64,000 bases of DNA from Leptospira biflexa serovar Patoc strain 'Patoc 1 (Paris)' (GTDB lineage: Bacteria > Spirochaetota > Leptospiria > Leptospirales > Leptospiraceae): NCBI RefSeq assembly GCF_000017685.1, contig NC_010843.1:186001-250000 (forward strand). The letters run 5' to 3'. Each line of letters starts with the position of its first letter. The first letter of the stretch is position 1. Made by a program: the position numbers and the translations under genes. The notes under the pieces are model-generated. The model was not told the origin of the DNA, ran no database searches, and saw nothing but the letters and a program-made list of their open reading frames with translations. Positions 37,494 through 46,094 of this stretch are shown here, in pieces.

Positions 37494-37738
37494 TTAATTA
37501 GTCCTAATTTTTTTAAAAGTGGTATATCTTCTGGAGTCGGAACTCTAGGCTTAAATATGTCATTGCCCTTCGCATCATCTCCAGCATAAAAACTAAACTC
37601 AACGTGAGTATGATCACCTGGATTACCAATCGACCGACCACTGTTAGTTGAGATCGATATTGCAAATTCCATTTGTATGATGTGGTGCAACTTTCCTGAC
37701 TTTTCAGATGCCAGAAAACCAAGGACCAGGCGAACCAA
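37490..37738 (-). pseudogene. Orphan M23-like C-terminal fragment (toxin-tip-like) 1
   Basis: Open for 82 codons from a TTG at 37738. The first ~20 codons run into the upstream region of the divergent SH3 gene and look unrelated. The rest, KLHHIIQMEFAI, NSGRSIGNPGDHTHVEFSF and a tail to GLIK, resembles the end of an M23/LytM peptidase (SGxSxGxxxxHxHxE). No first metal ligands and no real start exist, so this is a broken 3' end, still coupled (ATGA overlap) to the lipoprotein after it. Confidence 0.5.
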
Positions 37739-37769
37739 TACATCCAGATTTCTGGAGGAATCATTTCAA

Positions 37770-38546
37770 ATGAAACATTCAAATCAGGTCCACCTTCTCT
37801 TCATAATGATGCTCATTTTCTTTCTACAAACTCAATCATTACTTGCAATAGACTTGTATGTCAATGCCGTAGGCGGACTCCGAATGAGAATCGCAGCAGA
37901 CCCATCTGCAAAAATTATGATGACCATCCCTGATGGTGAAAAAGTCTCCGTTTTGGAGTCGAAAGGCCAATACCCAGAAATCGTCGCTGGTCGGGAAGGG
38001 AATTGGACAAAGGTTTCGTATCAGTCTAAGGAAGGATGGGTCTTCAGTGGTTTTTTGTCTTCATCAATGGGTGCATGTATTTCCGACTCACAAATGATGG
38101 AAATGGAATCTGTCTTCAATTTACCTAAATTGGCTGATAGTGGAGATTTTTATGGAGGTACCATTTTATTTAGACCTGATGGCACAGCGAAGATGGAAGC
38201 AAGTGGTCTTCGAGTGGGACTTACATTAGAAATGACTTGGGTAACGATCAAAAATGGAATCCAATTACAAGGAACTTGGGGGATCAGCGATGACACATTA
38301 CGGCAAGAATGTTCCTTCGGATGCCAAGGGACGGATGATCCAAATTGTCATAAAGATTGCATCAAATCAACATCTAATAAAGGTTACTCGGGAATTCTCA
38401 CATACCTACTGACCGGACCTGATAAAGGAAAACGAACTCTTTCAAATCCTACTTATAAAACACTCACAGGTCCAAAACAAACTCATCTAGATTTTAGAGC
38501 AACGATGGTAAGTGGCGCAGAAGATTGTATTCGGGAAAAAAAGTAA
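37770..38546 (+). CDS. Secreted SH3-domain protein
   Basis: 258 residues from ATG 37770, with GGAGG 11 nt upstream. Signal peptide ~1-26 (FFLQTQSLLA). A bacterial SH3 domain (~28-95: YVNAVGGLRMRIAADPSAKIMMTIPDGEKVSVLE...GWVFSGFL) is followed by a C-terminal region with five or six cysteines (CSFGCQGTDDPNCHKDC), probably disulfide-bonded. This layout, SH3 then a small Cys-rich domain, is common in Leptospira exported proteins of unknown function. It is 30 bp upstream of a multiheme cytochrome gene on the same strand. Confidence 0.8.
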   Translation: MKHSNQVHLLFIMMLIFFLQTQSLLAIDLYVNAVGGLRMRIAADPSAKIMMTIPDGEKVSVLESKGQYPEIVAGREGNWTKVSYQSKEGWVFSGFLSSSMGACISDSQMMEMESVFNLPKLADSGDFYGGTILFRPDGTAKMEASGLRVGLTLEMTWVTIKNGIQLQGTWGISDDTLRQECSFGCQGTDDPNCHKDCIKSTSNKGYSGILTYLLTGPDKGKRTLSNPTYKTLTGPKQTHLDFRATMVSGAEDCIREKK

Positions 38547-38576
38547 ATTCAAATCCTTAATCTTTTTTCATATCAA

Positions 38577-39719
38577 ATGAGAATTGTTTATCTCTTGTAT
38601 CTATTGATTTTTATAGGAAACATTTCATGTAATCAGATAAATTTAGGATCACCATTAGAAATCTCACAAGCGGGTGTCGACACAATCAATACTGAATTTT
38701 ACAAACGAAAGAAGGTAGACCTACTCTCAGTAAAATCTTGTGAAGGATGCCATGAAGAAGAAACTAAAGAATGGAAGGCATCTGGTCATGGGCGGTCTTG
38801 GAATAACCCAGTTTTCAAACATGCGCTCCAAAAAGAACCTGCTAGGTGGTGTGTGAACTGCCATGCTCCGTTAGATAAACAAAAGTTAGCTTCCATTGAC
38901 TCAATTTTTCCTCTGCCAGGAGGTGGGGTCAATTTAGATTCTGAATCACAATTGACATCCGAAGGCATCAATTGTGCTGTATGCCATGTAAGAGATGGAA
39001 AAATTTATTCTGCCAAAAAACCAACTCCCTCATCGATTAGACTCAGTATCCATCCAATCGAAGTTGATGAGAATTTGGGAAAAACAGAGTTTTGTGCATC
39101 CTGTCATGAATTTCCATTTCCCATTCACGAAAAAAACATAAACCAACAAACGATCAAGTTTCATAAAACTATGATGCAAAGCACAGTTTCCGAATTTCGG
39201 AATTCGATTTCTTTAGGTGAAAATTCAAATTGCCAATCTTGCCATTTTCGAAATGGAACAACACAATCATCGTTTCACGGATCTTTGTCCTTTCACACGG
39301 ATTTGTATCCAATACAGTTATCAATCCAAAAGAAAGATCAGGCATTCATCGTAAGTTTAAAAATCAAAAATGTTGGCCACGTCTGGCCAACAGGAGATTA
39401 CTTTCGTCAAATCCGAATTCGAATCCTTAGAGAAGATGGGAGGGAACGTATATTTATACATTCACGAACTCCCACATCATTAACAGAACCAAAATGGGGA
39501 AATGACTATCGATTACATCCAAAACAATCTGTGATACAAGTAGAATACAATGTGGGAGATTCGAAACCCAAATATTGTGCCATAGAAATGCACAAACAAG
39601 GTGGGATCCAAAATCTAATCATGAAAGAAGTTGGGAAAAAAACATACGAGTCAACATTCATCCGTAACATCTATGAAGGTGCATGTGCGACCGTGAATGA
39701 ACCTTTGGACAAAAAATGA
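38577..39719 (+). CDS. Multiheme c-type cytochrome lipoprotein (five CxxCH)
   Basis: 380 residues. Lipobox FIGNISC. Five heme-binding motifs: CEGCH, CVNCH, CAVCH, CASCH and CQSCH. Spacing and the segments HGRSWNNPVFKHAL and WCVNCHAPLDKQ resemble the cytochrome c554/NrfB-like multiheme superfamily. The last third (~250-380) is a heme-free beta domain (IQLSIQKKDQAFIVSLKIKNVGHVWPTG). Probably an envelope electron carrier or oxidoreductase. No quinol oxidase or ccm gene is beside it; partners are outside the window or unlinked. Confidence 0.9.
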   Translation: MRIVYLLYLLIFIGNISCNQINLGSPLEISQAGVDTINTEFYKRKKVDLLSVKSCEGCHEEETKEWKASGHGRSWNNPVFKHALQKEPARWCVNCHAPLDKQKLASIDSIFPLPGGGVNLDSESQLTSEGINCAVCHVRDGKIYSAKKPTPSSIRLSIHPIEVDENLGKTEFCASCHEFPFPIHEKNINQQTIKFHKTMMQSTVSEFRNSISLGENSNCQSCHFRNGTTQSSFHGSLSFHTDLYPIQLSIQKKDQAFIVSLKIKNVGHVWPTGDYFRQIRIRILREDGRERIFIHSRTPTSLTEPKWGNDYRLHPKQSVIQVEYNVGDSKPKYCAIEMHKQGGIQNLIMKEVGKKTYESTFIRNIYEGACATVNEPLDKK

Positions 39720-39791
39720 TATCGATCATCGTAGTTCCTAAATGCAGTCTAGAGAAACCATACATTTCTATTCTTATCTAAAAACCAATCT

Positions 39792-40193
39792 TCATTCCAC
39801 AACCAATCCTTCAATGACGATGGTCCGACGAGAATACAAGGCTCGATTGGAAACAAACAAGACTTGGGCCAAAGTTGTCAGTGTCCGAATCACAGAATCC
39901 GCAACATTTTCTTTAGAATAGATCCTCAGGTTTACAATTTTTTTCGCGCTGGGGAGTTCGGCACGGAAAACATCATCCAATTCTAAGGTGTCGATGGCTT
40001 GTGTATCAAATAAATACCAAGAAAGTTTGACTTCAATTTGGAATGGCCGATAGTTTTCGTTCGGTTCTAGTTCATTCGAAAAACTGACTGGAATCTTTGT
40101 ATCACCTAACTCATATTTATAGGTAGCACAATTTGTAAATCCGATCGATAATAAAAAGAACAAAAGGAAGGAGACTAAAACATTGTTTTTCAT
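39792..40193 (-). CDS. Lipoprotein, unknown
   Basis: 133 residues. Lipobox IGFTNC after a strong signal, then a beta-rich domain (IPVSFSNELEPNENYRPFQIEVKLSWYLFDT) and ends RRTIVIEGLVVE. No recognised family. The start overlaps the stop of the preceding lipoprotein by 4 bases, so the pair is translationally coupled and probably acts together at the outer membrane. Confidence 0.72.
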   Translation of the reverse strand: MKNNVLVSFLLFFLLSIGFTNCATYKYELGDTKIPVSFSNELEPNENYRPFQIEVKLSWYLFDTQAIDTLELDDVFRAELPSAKKIVNLRIYSKENVADSVIRTLTTLAQVLFVSNRALYSRRTIVIEGLVVE

Positions 40194-40585
40194 CGATTGT
40201 TTCCTTTATTTTGTGAATATAAATTACCCCGAATATGAACTGTATAAGGCCTTACGATTCCAAATGTAATCATATCATAAACCCCATCCATAAATTCATA
40301 TTCTTCTGTAATTTTTAAGTCCCCAATATGCGTATTGGGATACTTGAGATAATATTCCGATAGAAATTCATCCAAACTCTGGTCACGAACATTGGACAAT
40401 CCCCAAAACAAATACACTCTCGTGTAGGAAAAATTGAAGGATTGGATTTTTTGGTACCCTTCTTCCACTGTATACCCATTCAATCGGACTTTTTGTTTCC
40501 CCCAAGTTTGGTAATACGATGTATTGGCACATTGAAAGAGAAAGAATAGAAGACAAAAAAGTAATTTATGTTTCATAGATTTCAC
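40190..40585 (-). CDS. Bor/Iss-like small lipoprotein
   Basis: 131 residues. Signal MKHKLLFCLLFFLFQC, then a domain with a Bor-like arrangement: AFNF-type strand TRVYLFWGLSN and the C-terminal YDMITFGIVRPYTVHIRG, comparable to the last strands of lambda Bor family lipoproteins. That similarity is by eye. An alternative start at the fourth residue (MKHKLL) is likely, since it begins the signal directly. Coupled to the following lipoprotein. Confidence 0.68.
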   Translation of the reverse strand: MKSMKHKLLFCLLFFLFQCANTSYYQTWGKQKVRLNGYTVEEGYQKIQSFNFSYTRVYLFWGLSNVRDQSLDEFLSEYYLKYPNTHIGDLKITEEYEFMDGVYDMITFGIVRPYTVHIRGNLYSQNKGNNR

Positions 40586-40877
40586 AAATATACATCATCA
40601 TACTGAATTGTAGATTGAGGTCAAGTTTTTGGCAAAGCTCAAGTTCAGAAGAATTCAAAGATGCATATTGAAAAGTGGTACACAAACCTTTTGGCTTCGC
40701 CCTAGTTCCTTTTTTATAAATCGCTAAAAAAGCATTTAGATGGTCTGCTATCACTATGCATTCCTCCTCTAATTCTTTAGCAAGAACTACTAATTCAGAA
40801 AGATCATAGAAATGAAATGCAAAGTCAGGAATCCAATCATATAGAATACTTTTTTTGAGAAAGGAATTCGAATTCAT
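40566..40877 (-). CDS. Hypothetical protein, unknown
   Basis: 103 residues from ATG 40877; the longer frame to 40913 would run into the ZIP gene. No signal peptide; short, with a helix (DLSELVVLAKELEEECIVIADHLNAFLAIYKKG). It overlaps the Bor-like gene start by 20 bp. No clear ribosome-binding site, so coding status is only moderately supported. Confidence 0.5.
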   Translation of the reverse strand: MNSNSFLKKSILYDWIPDFAFHFYDLSELVVLAKELEEECIVIADHLNAFLAIYKKGTRAKPKGLCTTFQYASLNSSELELCQKLDLNLQFSMMMYICEIYET

Positions 40878-40893
40878 TTTACTTTTAAAAAAT

Positions 40894-41706
40894 TCACCCA
40901 AGCCCCACGTCAAGTGCCATCATGAGCACAAATCCAAACATCGCCCCAAGAGTTGCCATCTCCGTTTCCTTTCCCGTATGGGATTCCGGAATGAGTTCTT
41001 CGACAACCACAAAGATCATGGCTCCTGCCGCAAACGACAGTGCAAAGGGAAGGATACTCTCTACATAAAACACAAGGGCCGCACCGAGAAGCCCACCAAT
41101 CGGCTCCACAAACCCTGAAAGTTGTCCATACCAAAAACTTTTTTTGGCAGTAAAACCTTCTCGTAAGAGTGGAATGGAAACAGCAGCTCCTTCTGGGATA
41201 TTTTGAATCCCAATTCCAAAGGCAACGACCATTGCCGCCATCAAAGCCTCGTAAGTAAACCCTTCACCTAAGGCACCAAAGGCGACACCCACAGCAAGGC
41301 CCTCAGGGATATTGTGTAAGGTGATGGCAAGGATGAGTAACAAACTCCTTTGGAAAGAAGACTTCCCTCCTTCCAAACGGTTTTCTTCTAATCCCACATG
41401 TAAGTGTGGGAGGAGTTTGTGGAGAGCATACAAACTAAGGCCACCTGACAAAAACCCAAAGCTCACGTGAAGCCATGCAGTCTGGCCTGCGTTTTCTGAA
41501 AGTGCTATCGAAGGCAGTAAAAGTGACCAAAAACTGGCAGCAATCATGATGCCCGAAGCAAACCCAAGCATCGCATTGAATACAGGCCTTGGAACCGTAC
41601 GAAAGAAAAAAACAAACCCAGCGCCAAAGGCTGTACAAAACCAAGTGAATCCAGTGGCAAGGAGGGCCAAAACCACTGGGTGGAGAGATAGCAGGTCAAC
41701 AAACAT
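40894..41706 (-). CDS. ZIP-family metal transporter (GufA-like)
   Basis: 270 residues, eight hydrophobic segments. Metal-site helices are HNIPEGLAVGVAFG and IGIQNIPEGAAVSIPL; the latter has Asn where many ZIPs have His, as in the GufA subfamily. A His-containing loop (LLPHLHVG) connects helices 3 and 4. Imports Zn2+ or a related divalent ion. Start ATG 41706 immediately follows the TAG of the secreted-protein gene upstream, so they are one transcript. Confidence 0.92.
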   Translation of the reverse strand: MFVDLLSLHPVVLALLATGFTWFCTAFGAGFVFFFRTVPRPVFNAMLGFASGIMIAASFWSLLLPSIALSENAGQTAWLHVSFGFLSGGLSLYALHKLLPHLHVGLEENRLEGGKSSFQRSLLLILAITLHNIPEGLAVGVAFGALGEGFTYEALMAAMVVAFGIGIQNIPEGAAVSIPLLREGFTAKKSFWYGQLSGFVEPIGGLLGAALVFYVESILPFALSFAAGAMIFVVVEELIPESHTGKETEMATLGAMFGFVLMMALDVGLG

Positions 41707-42291
41707 CTATTTGGCGGGCATCATCCCTACAAATAAGGAACTCATTTCTTTGGCGCGCCATAATCCATCTACATCTTTTTCCACACTCACAGGTCGGTAA
41801 CTGGAAGCACCTTTTGTCGCCACGAAGAGTTTGAGTTTGCCTGTCGTTTCGTCCCCAGAATAGGGGTTGGTGTAAGTTTCCACCGTGAGAGGGAGAGTCG
41901 GCGAATATCCGTTAGATGGCTCTGCCCCTTTCCAATACCCGTTTGCCAACATTTTGTATTTGTCTAGTTGGCCCAGTAAATACGCATCGCTCCCTCCTAA
42001 ATCCACACCATCCACAGCCGTAGGTTTATTTGACTTTTGTCTGTTTTTAGAGAGGACAGAGAGAACGACTGCTTTCCTTCCTAACTCTGGATTTTTGCCA
42101 TACATAGACATGGCAAGTACGAGGATGGCAGCTGCACCCTCAGGTGTAGTGGCTGTCGCCGCTTGGATGGTTTTGAATTCTTCGATGGTGGTGGGTTCCC
42201 CAAAAAAACTGACAGGTTTACGTTCTGTCAAATTTTGCGCCACAAGGGATACGGTAAACGAGACAAGGAGTAAAGATACGATTCGTTTCAT
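41707..42291 (-). CDS. Secreted protein of unknown function
   Basis: 194 residues from ATG 42291 (signal MKRIVSLLLVSFTVSLVAQ). The longer frame adds 12 residues without signal character. The mature domain (TPEGAAAILVLAMSMYGKNPELGRKAVVLSVL...YTNPYSGDETTGKLKLFVATKG) is conserved-looking, with no Cys or catalytic motif I recognise. It directly precedes the ZIP gene with no gap; a link to metal handling is possible but unproven. Confidence 0.7.
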   Translation of the reverse strand: MKRIVSLLLVSFTVSLVAQNLTERKPVSFFGEPTTIEEFKTIQAATATTPEGAAAILVLAMSMYGKNPELGRKAVVLSVLSKNRQKSNKPTAVDGVDLGGSDAYLLGQLDKYKMLANGYWKGAEPSNGYSPTLPLTVETYTNPYSGDETTGKLKLFVATKGASSYRPVSVEKDVDGLWRAKEMSSLFVGMMPAK

Positions 42292-42381
42292 GGGCAAAAA
42301 TCCTAATGGTCTTTGGTCCAGTGGCAATCCTTTTTCTAAATTTTTTCTTTACCAAATTGCGATTGGGATTACGATTCTGGT

Positions 42382-42777
42382 ATGAAAAAAATTTTGACTT
42401 TGGTTTTATTCCTTCTCCCTTTGATCATCACCTCACAAACATTAAAGGATGCGAAAGAATTCCAAGCCCTTTCTAAAAAAATGTGTGCTAAGACTTCCGA
42501 ATGTATGAAAGAGAAATTAAAAGACCTCCCTCCGGAACAACGTAAGATGGTGGAATCACAATTTGTGAATGGGAATGTCTGTGAATCCCGTTACAAACAG
42601 TATGTTGTTGATGGACAAAAACCTAGTGCCAGCGACAAACCAAGCAAAAAACTCACGAAACAAGACATCGAAGACATGAAACAATGCGCCAAAGAAATGG
42701 CCGCCTTTTCTTGTGCTGATTTAGAAGAAGGGAAAGTGCCTTCTGCTTGCGAAAAATTCCAATCCGAAGAAGAATAA
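42382..42777 (+). CDS. Small secreted Cys-containing protein
   Basis: 131 residues. Signal MKKILTLVLFLLPLIITSQ, then a helical Lys/Glu-rich mature chain with five Cys (MCAKTSECMKEKL, NVCESRY, QCAKEMAAFSCADL, PSACEKF). Resembles in style the small helical Cys proteins common in Leptospira, such as the lipoprotein at 5.6 kb, but without a lipobox. Function unknown. Confidence 0.68.
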   Translation: MKKILTLVLFLLPLIITSQTLKDAKEFQALSKKMCAKTSECMKEKLKDLPPEQRKMVESQFVNGNVCESRYKQYVVDGQKPSASDKPSKKLTKQDIEDMKQCAKEMAAFSCADLEEGKVPSACEKFQSEEE

Positions 42778-42796
42778 AAAAACAAAATCCCTTCCC

Positions 42797-42841
42797 GAAT
42801 GGGATCATCGAGTTGTCATGGGATCCCATTCCGATGACAAC
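42797..42841. terminator. Nested, mutually exclusive hairpins between convergent genes
   Basis: GAATGGGATC (42797-42806) pairs with GATCCCATTC (42822-42831). GTTGTCAT (42812-42819) pairs with ATGACAAC (42834-42841) around GGGATCCC. The two folds share bases, so only one forms at a time. A third copy of the arm, GGAATCCCATTCC, follows at ~42846. It lies between the secreted-protein gene and epmA, which converge. Confidence 0.55.
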
Positions 42842-42950
42842 GTTCGGAATCCCATTCCTGTGATGACTTCCCCTTTCGATCCACCCATACAAAACATCCG
42901 AACAGGTGGAAAAGTTTAGCAGTTAAGATTTACGATCGAACCAATCGTCT

Positions 42951-43922
42951 TTACAATTCCATCCAATACGGACTCACTTCTGCTAAAGTGTTTTTTCTAA
43001 AAAGTTTTAATGCCAATCGGTCCAATCCAATTGAAATCCCCGAACAATTTGGAAATCCATTCCCTAAGGCGGTGAGAAAATCTTCATCGATGGGGAACAC
43101 TTCTTTCCCTAGTTTTTCGCGTAATGCCTGTTCGTCTGTAAATCGTTCCCGTTGTTCGTTTGTATCCTTCAGTTCATAAAAGGCATTGGCAAGCTCCAAA
43201 CCGTCCCAATAGATTTCAAACCGTTTGGCAACACCATCCTCAATTCTTGCAAGGGCGGCACATTCTGGTGGATAATCATACAAAAATACAATCCCTTCCC
43301 CTAATTTTGGTTCGATGCAATTGAGAAACACCAAAAAGAACAAATCTTCATACTGCCAGTTCTGTAATTGTTCATTTGTTTCCGCAGTTAATTTGAGTTT
43401 GGTGATGGTCTGAATTAAATTTTCCCTTTCAAACCCATGCCCAAGATGAATCAGGAATACTTCCTGTACACGGAAATGACGAATCCATCCTGGTTTGGAA
43501 AGTTGGTTGTGGAGTGTCGGTTCTCCAACCGTGAAAATAAGTTCCCGTAGGAATTTTTCAATGAAATGACGGAGAACCACATCATCCATCCCTTCTGCAT
43601 AGAGTTCCAACATGAGAAACTCTTTGGTATGAAAGGGACTTCCCACCTCTCCTGACCTGTAAGTATGGGCAATCTCAAAGATATGAGATAGGCCCATTGC
43701 CATCAATTGTTTTAAACTGTATTCAGGAGATGTGATGAGATATCCCTTTTCACGCCCAGAGGGAGAGCGCACTTCGAAGGGATCCAAATACGGTTCCATT
43801 CCGACGATGGGTTTCAGCGTGGGTGTATCCACTTCCAAAAATTCATTCCGAGTCAAAATCTCTCTTACGGACTGTAAAAGTTTCGATCGAAAAATGAGTG
43901 TATCTTTTGGTAAAACCTGCAA
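42951..43922 (-). CDS. epmA: EF-P--(R)-beta-lysine ligase (EpmA/PoxA/GenX)
   Basis: 323 residues, a class II lysyl-tRNA-synthetase catalytic core with no anticodon-binding domain. Motif 1 region FLEVDTPTLKPIVGMEPYLDPF, then ITSPEYSLKQLMAMG, motif 2 EIAHTYRSGEVGSPFHTKEFLML, motif 3 SIGLDRLALKLF. This is the length and pattern of EpmA, which attaches beta-lysine to the conserved lysine of EF-P. EF-P and a KamA/EpmB-type enzyme lie 25 kb away in this window, so the pathway appears complete. Start ATG 43922 is 12 bp from the divergent gene's ATG. Confidence 0.93.
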   Translation of the reverse strand: MQVLPKDTLIFRSKLLQSVREILTRNEFLEVDTPTLKPIVGMEPYLDPFEVRSPSGREKGYLITSPEYSLKQLMAMGLSHIFEIAHTYRSGEVGSPFHTKEFLMLELYAEGMDDVVLRHFIEKFLRELIFTVGEPTLHNQLSKPGWIRHFRVQEVFLIHLGHGFERENLIQTITKLKLTAETNEQLQNWQYEDLFFLVFLNCIEPKLGEGIVFLYDYPPECAALARIEDGVAKRFEIYWDGLELANAFYELKDTNEQRERFTDEQALREKLGKEVFPIDEDFLTALGNGFPNCSGISIGLDRLALKLFRKNTLAEVSPYWMEL

Positions 43923-43934
43923 AACTAACCTCCG

Positions 43935-44294
43935 ATGGCAAAAAAAACGAAATACTTAACTGTAAGGGAAATCCAAAACGCCTATGAAATTGTCATCTCA
44001 TCCAAAGAAGTCCATGCAGAAATGGAAGAAGAATTGGACTCGGTGATGCATATGTTATTTTTCCAAACCAGATCCCACATCCAAATGGACCTTTCCAATT
44101 TGCCCTATCTTCCCTTAACTCTCCTCACCAAACTTTTGAATATGGCACGTGACCTGCGGTTGAAAAAACGAGTGATGGTGTTAAATGGACTCACCCTTTC
44201 CGGCCACCACTACTTAAAACGTTTTGGACTCATTCGATTGGTATTCCCGAGTGATTCCATCCTTAGAGAGTCTCATCGAGATCCCAGGGGATAA
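43935..44294 (+). CDS. Hypothetical protein, STAS-like
   Basis: 119 residues. The middle, IQMDLSNLPYLPLTLLTKLLNMARDLRLKKRVMVLNGLTLSGHHYLKRFGL, has the strand-helix-strand-helix layout of an STAS domain with the final hydrophobic helix, but no phosphorylatable Ser stands out. The divergent start is only 12 bp from epmA, and its 3' end overlaps the convergent DUF4279 gene by 32 bp. Assignment of fold is tentative. Confidence 0.6.
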   Translation: MAKKTKYLTVREIQNAYEIVISSKEVHAEMEEELDSVMHMLFFQTRSHIQMDLSNLPYLPLTLLTKLLNMARDLRLKKRVMVLNGLTLSGHHYLKRFGLIRLVFPSDSILRESHRDPRG

Positions 44295-44679
44295 TTTCCA
44301 ACTGGACACCCATTTCACCTAACAAAAGCATCGTTCGTTTGTCGAGAGTCACCCCTTTTGTGTATTCCGATGCAAATTCAACCGAAAGGTAAATCGCCGA
44401 ATCAAAGTTTTCCGTGAATTCTTTCAGTTCTTTGCGGACAGGGCCAAGTGCTTTTAAGATGTCCCAAATATGATCCTGGGCTGAAAACTCAGGCCCTAAC
44501 TTAGAATTGAGCTGCCAATGACTCGGAATTGTCATATTTTGAATGTCTTTTACATCCCCACCATGATAATAGTCAGGCTTTAGGCCTAGTTTTTCCGTCA
44601 CTTCCAAGGGACGAAGCCTCGGACCACTGATGGCAAACATGGCCCACGATTTTAGTTCTCTTTGTGTTCCCAATTCCAT
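44263..44679 (-). CDS. DUF4279-family protein
   Basis: 138 residues, soluble. Pattern AMFAISGPRLRPLEVTEKLGLKPDYYHGGD, then SHWQLNSKLGP, DHIWDILKALGPVRKELKEF, and LSVEFASEYTKGVTLDKRTMLLLGEMGVQLEI matches the DUF4279 family (an immunity-like and stress-locus domain). It is a single gene, convergent with the preceding one. Function unknown. Confidence 0.75.
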   Translation of the reverse strand: MELGTQRELKSWAMFAISGPRLRPLEVTEKLGLKPDYYHGGDVKDIQNMTIPSHWQLNSKLGPEFSAQDHIWDILKALGPVRKELKEFTENFDSAIYLSVEFASEYTKGVTLDKRTMLLLGEMGVQLEIIPWDLDETL

Positions 44680-44737
44680 TTTTTACTTTTTTTTTCTACT
44701 ACAAGAACCAAATTGAGAAAGAACTCAAGGGAAAAAC

Positions 44738-45463
44738 ATGAAAAATATTTTGGTAATTGAGGACGATCCGGACATCGGGAACCTAATCCGGAAATCTCTC
44801 GATTCAGCTCACTACACCACCTCCGTTTTTGAAAATGGCGAAGATGGATTGAAATTTTATAAGTCCAATCATCCTGATTTGGTGATCCTAGACCTATCTC
44901 TTCCAGACATTGACGGAATGGAAATTTGCAGAAGCATTCGGAAATCGGACGAAAGTACACCGATTTTTATTTTATCAGCGCGAACTGAAGAAATTGATCG
45001 GATCATGGGACTCGAGTTAGGTGCTGATGATTATATCACCAAACCATTTTCTGTTCGTGAACTCAAAACACGAGTGGATGTCTTCTTTCGTAGATGGGAT
45101 AAAAAAATTGGAATCAAACCCAATGTGGGCCAAGCAGGCGAAATCATCCGTGGTGCCTTAAAAATTGATTCCATTCGTCGTCGTGTCACCTTAAACGAAA
45201 ACATCATCAACATCTCCCGAAAAGAATTCGACATTTTACAACTGCTCGCGGGTTCTCCAGGAAAAGTTTTTTCTCGTGAAATGATTTTGGAATCTGTTTG
45301 GGGTGTGGAATGGGATGGGTTTGAAAGGATGATCGACAGCCATATCAAACGAATTCGTTCCAAACTGGAAAAAAATTCAGCACAACCAGAATGGATTGAA
45401 ACCATTTGGGGCATTGGGTATCGTTTCACTGATAATTTTGAAAACATAGTCGTACCAGACTAA
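44738..45463 (+). CDS. OmpR/PhoB-family response regulator
   Basis: 241 residues. Receiver domain: acidic DDPD near the N-terminus, phospho-acceptor in [13 protein letters not shown], Thr/Lys in ILSARTEE and [10 protein letters not shown]-terminal winged helix ~135-230 ends in [11 protein letters not shown] and TIWGIGYRF. No sensor kinase gene is adjacent, so it is an orphan regulator in this window. It begins a run of four close genes (envelope triad), which it may regulate. Confidence 0.94.
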   Translation: MKNILVIEDDPDIGNLIRKSLDSAHYTTSVFENGEDGLKFYKSNHPDLVILDLSLPDIDGMEICRSIRKSDESTPIFILSARTEEIDRIMGLELGADDYITKPFSVRELKTRVDVFFRRWDKKIGIKPNVGQAGEIIRGALKIDSIRRRVTLNENIINISRKEFDILQLLAGSPGKVFSREMILESVWGVEWDGFERMIDSHIKRIRSKLEKNSAQPEWIETIWGIGYRFTDNFENIVVPD

Positions 45464-45471
45464 CGAACGTT

Positions 45472-45756
45472 ATGGAAGAAGTGAAAAAAAGTAAGTCCCT
45501 CATCGACGAAATTAAGTTGTATGAGAAAAAAGCCAAGGAAATTGAACAGAGAGCCAAGGAGAAGTATATGGAACAAGTAAGTGACATCAAACAAAAGTTA
45601 GGGAAAGCAAGTGAAGAAGCATCCATCCGTGCAAAGGAAGTGATCGACAATGTGGGAAGTTACGTAAAAGAAAACCCACAAAAAGCAGCTGTGATCGGAT
45701 TTGGTGTCGGACTTGGTCTTGGACTGGCTCTCGGCTTAATTTTTAAGAAGAAATAA
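45472..45756 (+). CDS. DUF883 (ElaB/YqjD-like) membrane-anchored protein
   Basis: 94 residues. A long Lys/Glu helix (SLIDEIKLYEKKAKEIEQRAKEKYMEQV) precedes a C-terminal Gly-rich transmembrane helix (AAVIGFGVGLGLGLALGLIF) and a basic tail. This is the YqjD/ElaB layout, tail-anchored inner-membrane proteins that bind ribosomes or respond to stationary phase in E. coli. 8 bp after the response-regulator stop. Confidence 0.8.
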   Translation: MEEVKKSKSLIDEIKLYEKKAKEIEQRAKEKYMEQVSDIKQKLGKASEEASIRAKEVIDNVGSYVKENPQKAAVIGFGVGLGLGLALGLIFKKK

Positions 45757-46089
45757 TTGGACGAAAGACACACAAAACAACGCAAAAAAGGTGGCTTAAA
45801 AACCGCCTTCGAAGATTTGATCGCCAAACTCGTGTCTTATGCAGAAGTCATGGTGATTTATCTGCAAAAGAACATACAGTTTTATATTCAAAACTTTGTT
45901 CGAAAGAGTGTATGGGTTTTTACAGCTCTCACTCTTATTTTCCTAGGACTTATGTACACTTCGTACGGCATTTTCTTAAGTATCCAAAAATTTATCGCCG
46001 CTGGCGACCCCATCCTTGCGAGTTTCGGAACAGGAATTGGATTTTTATTTTTCGCCATCCTCTTTTTATCATTTGTGTTCCGTAAGTAA
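45757..46089 (+). CDS. YqjE-like (phage-holin-III superfamily) membrane protein
   Basis: 110 residues. The TTG start at 45757 immediately follows the DUF883 stop; no ATG is available upstream in frame. An amphipathic N-terminus is followed by two transmembrane helices (~50-72 and ~84-106). Genes in this order (DUF883, two-helix protein, small basic protein) mirror the enterobacterial yqjD-yqjE-yqjK set. The assignment relies on order and topology rather than sequence identity. Confidence 0.65.
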   Translation: MDERHTKQRKKGGLKTAFEDLIAKLVSYAEVMVIYLQKNIQFYIQNFVRKSVWVFTALTLIFLGLMYTSYGIFLSIQKFIAAGDPILASFGTGIGFLFFAILFLSFVFRK

Positions 46090-46094
46090 CGAAT

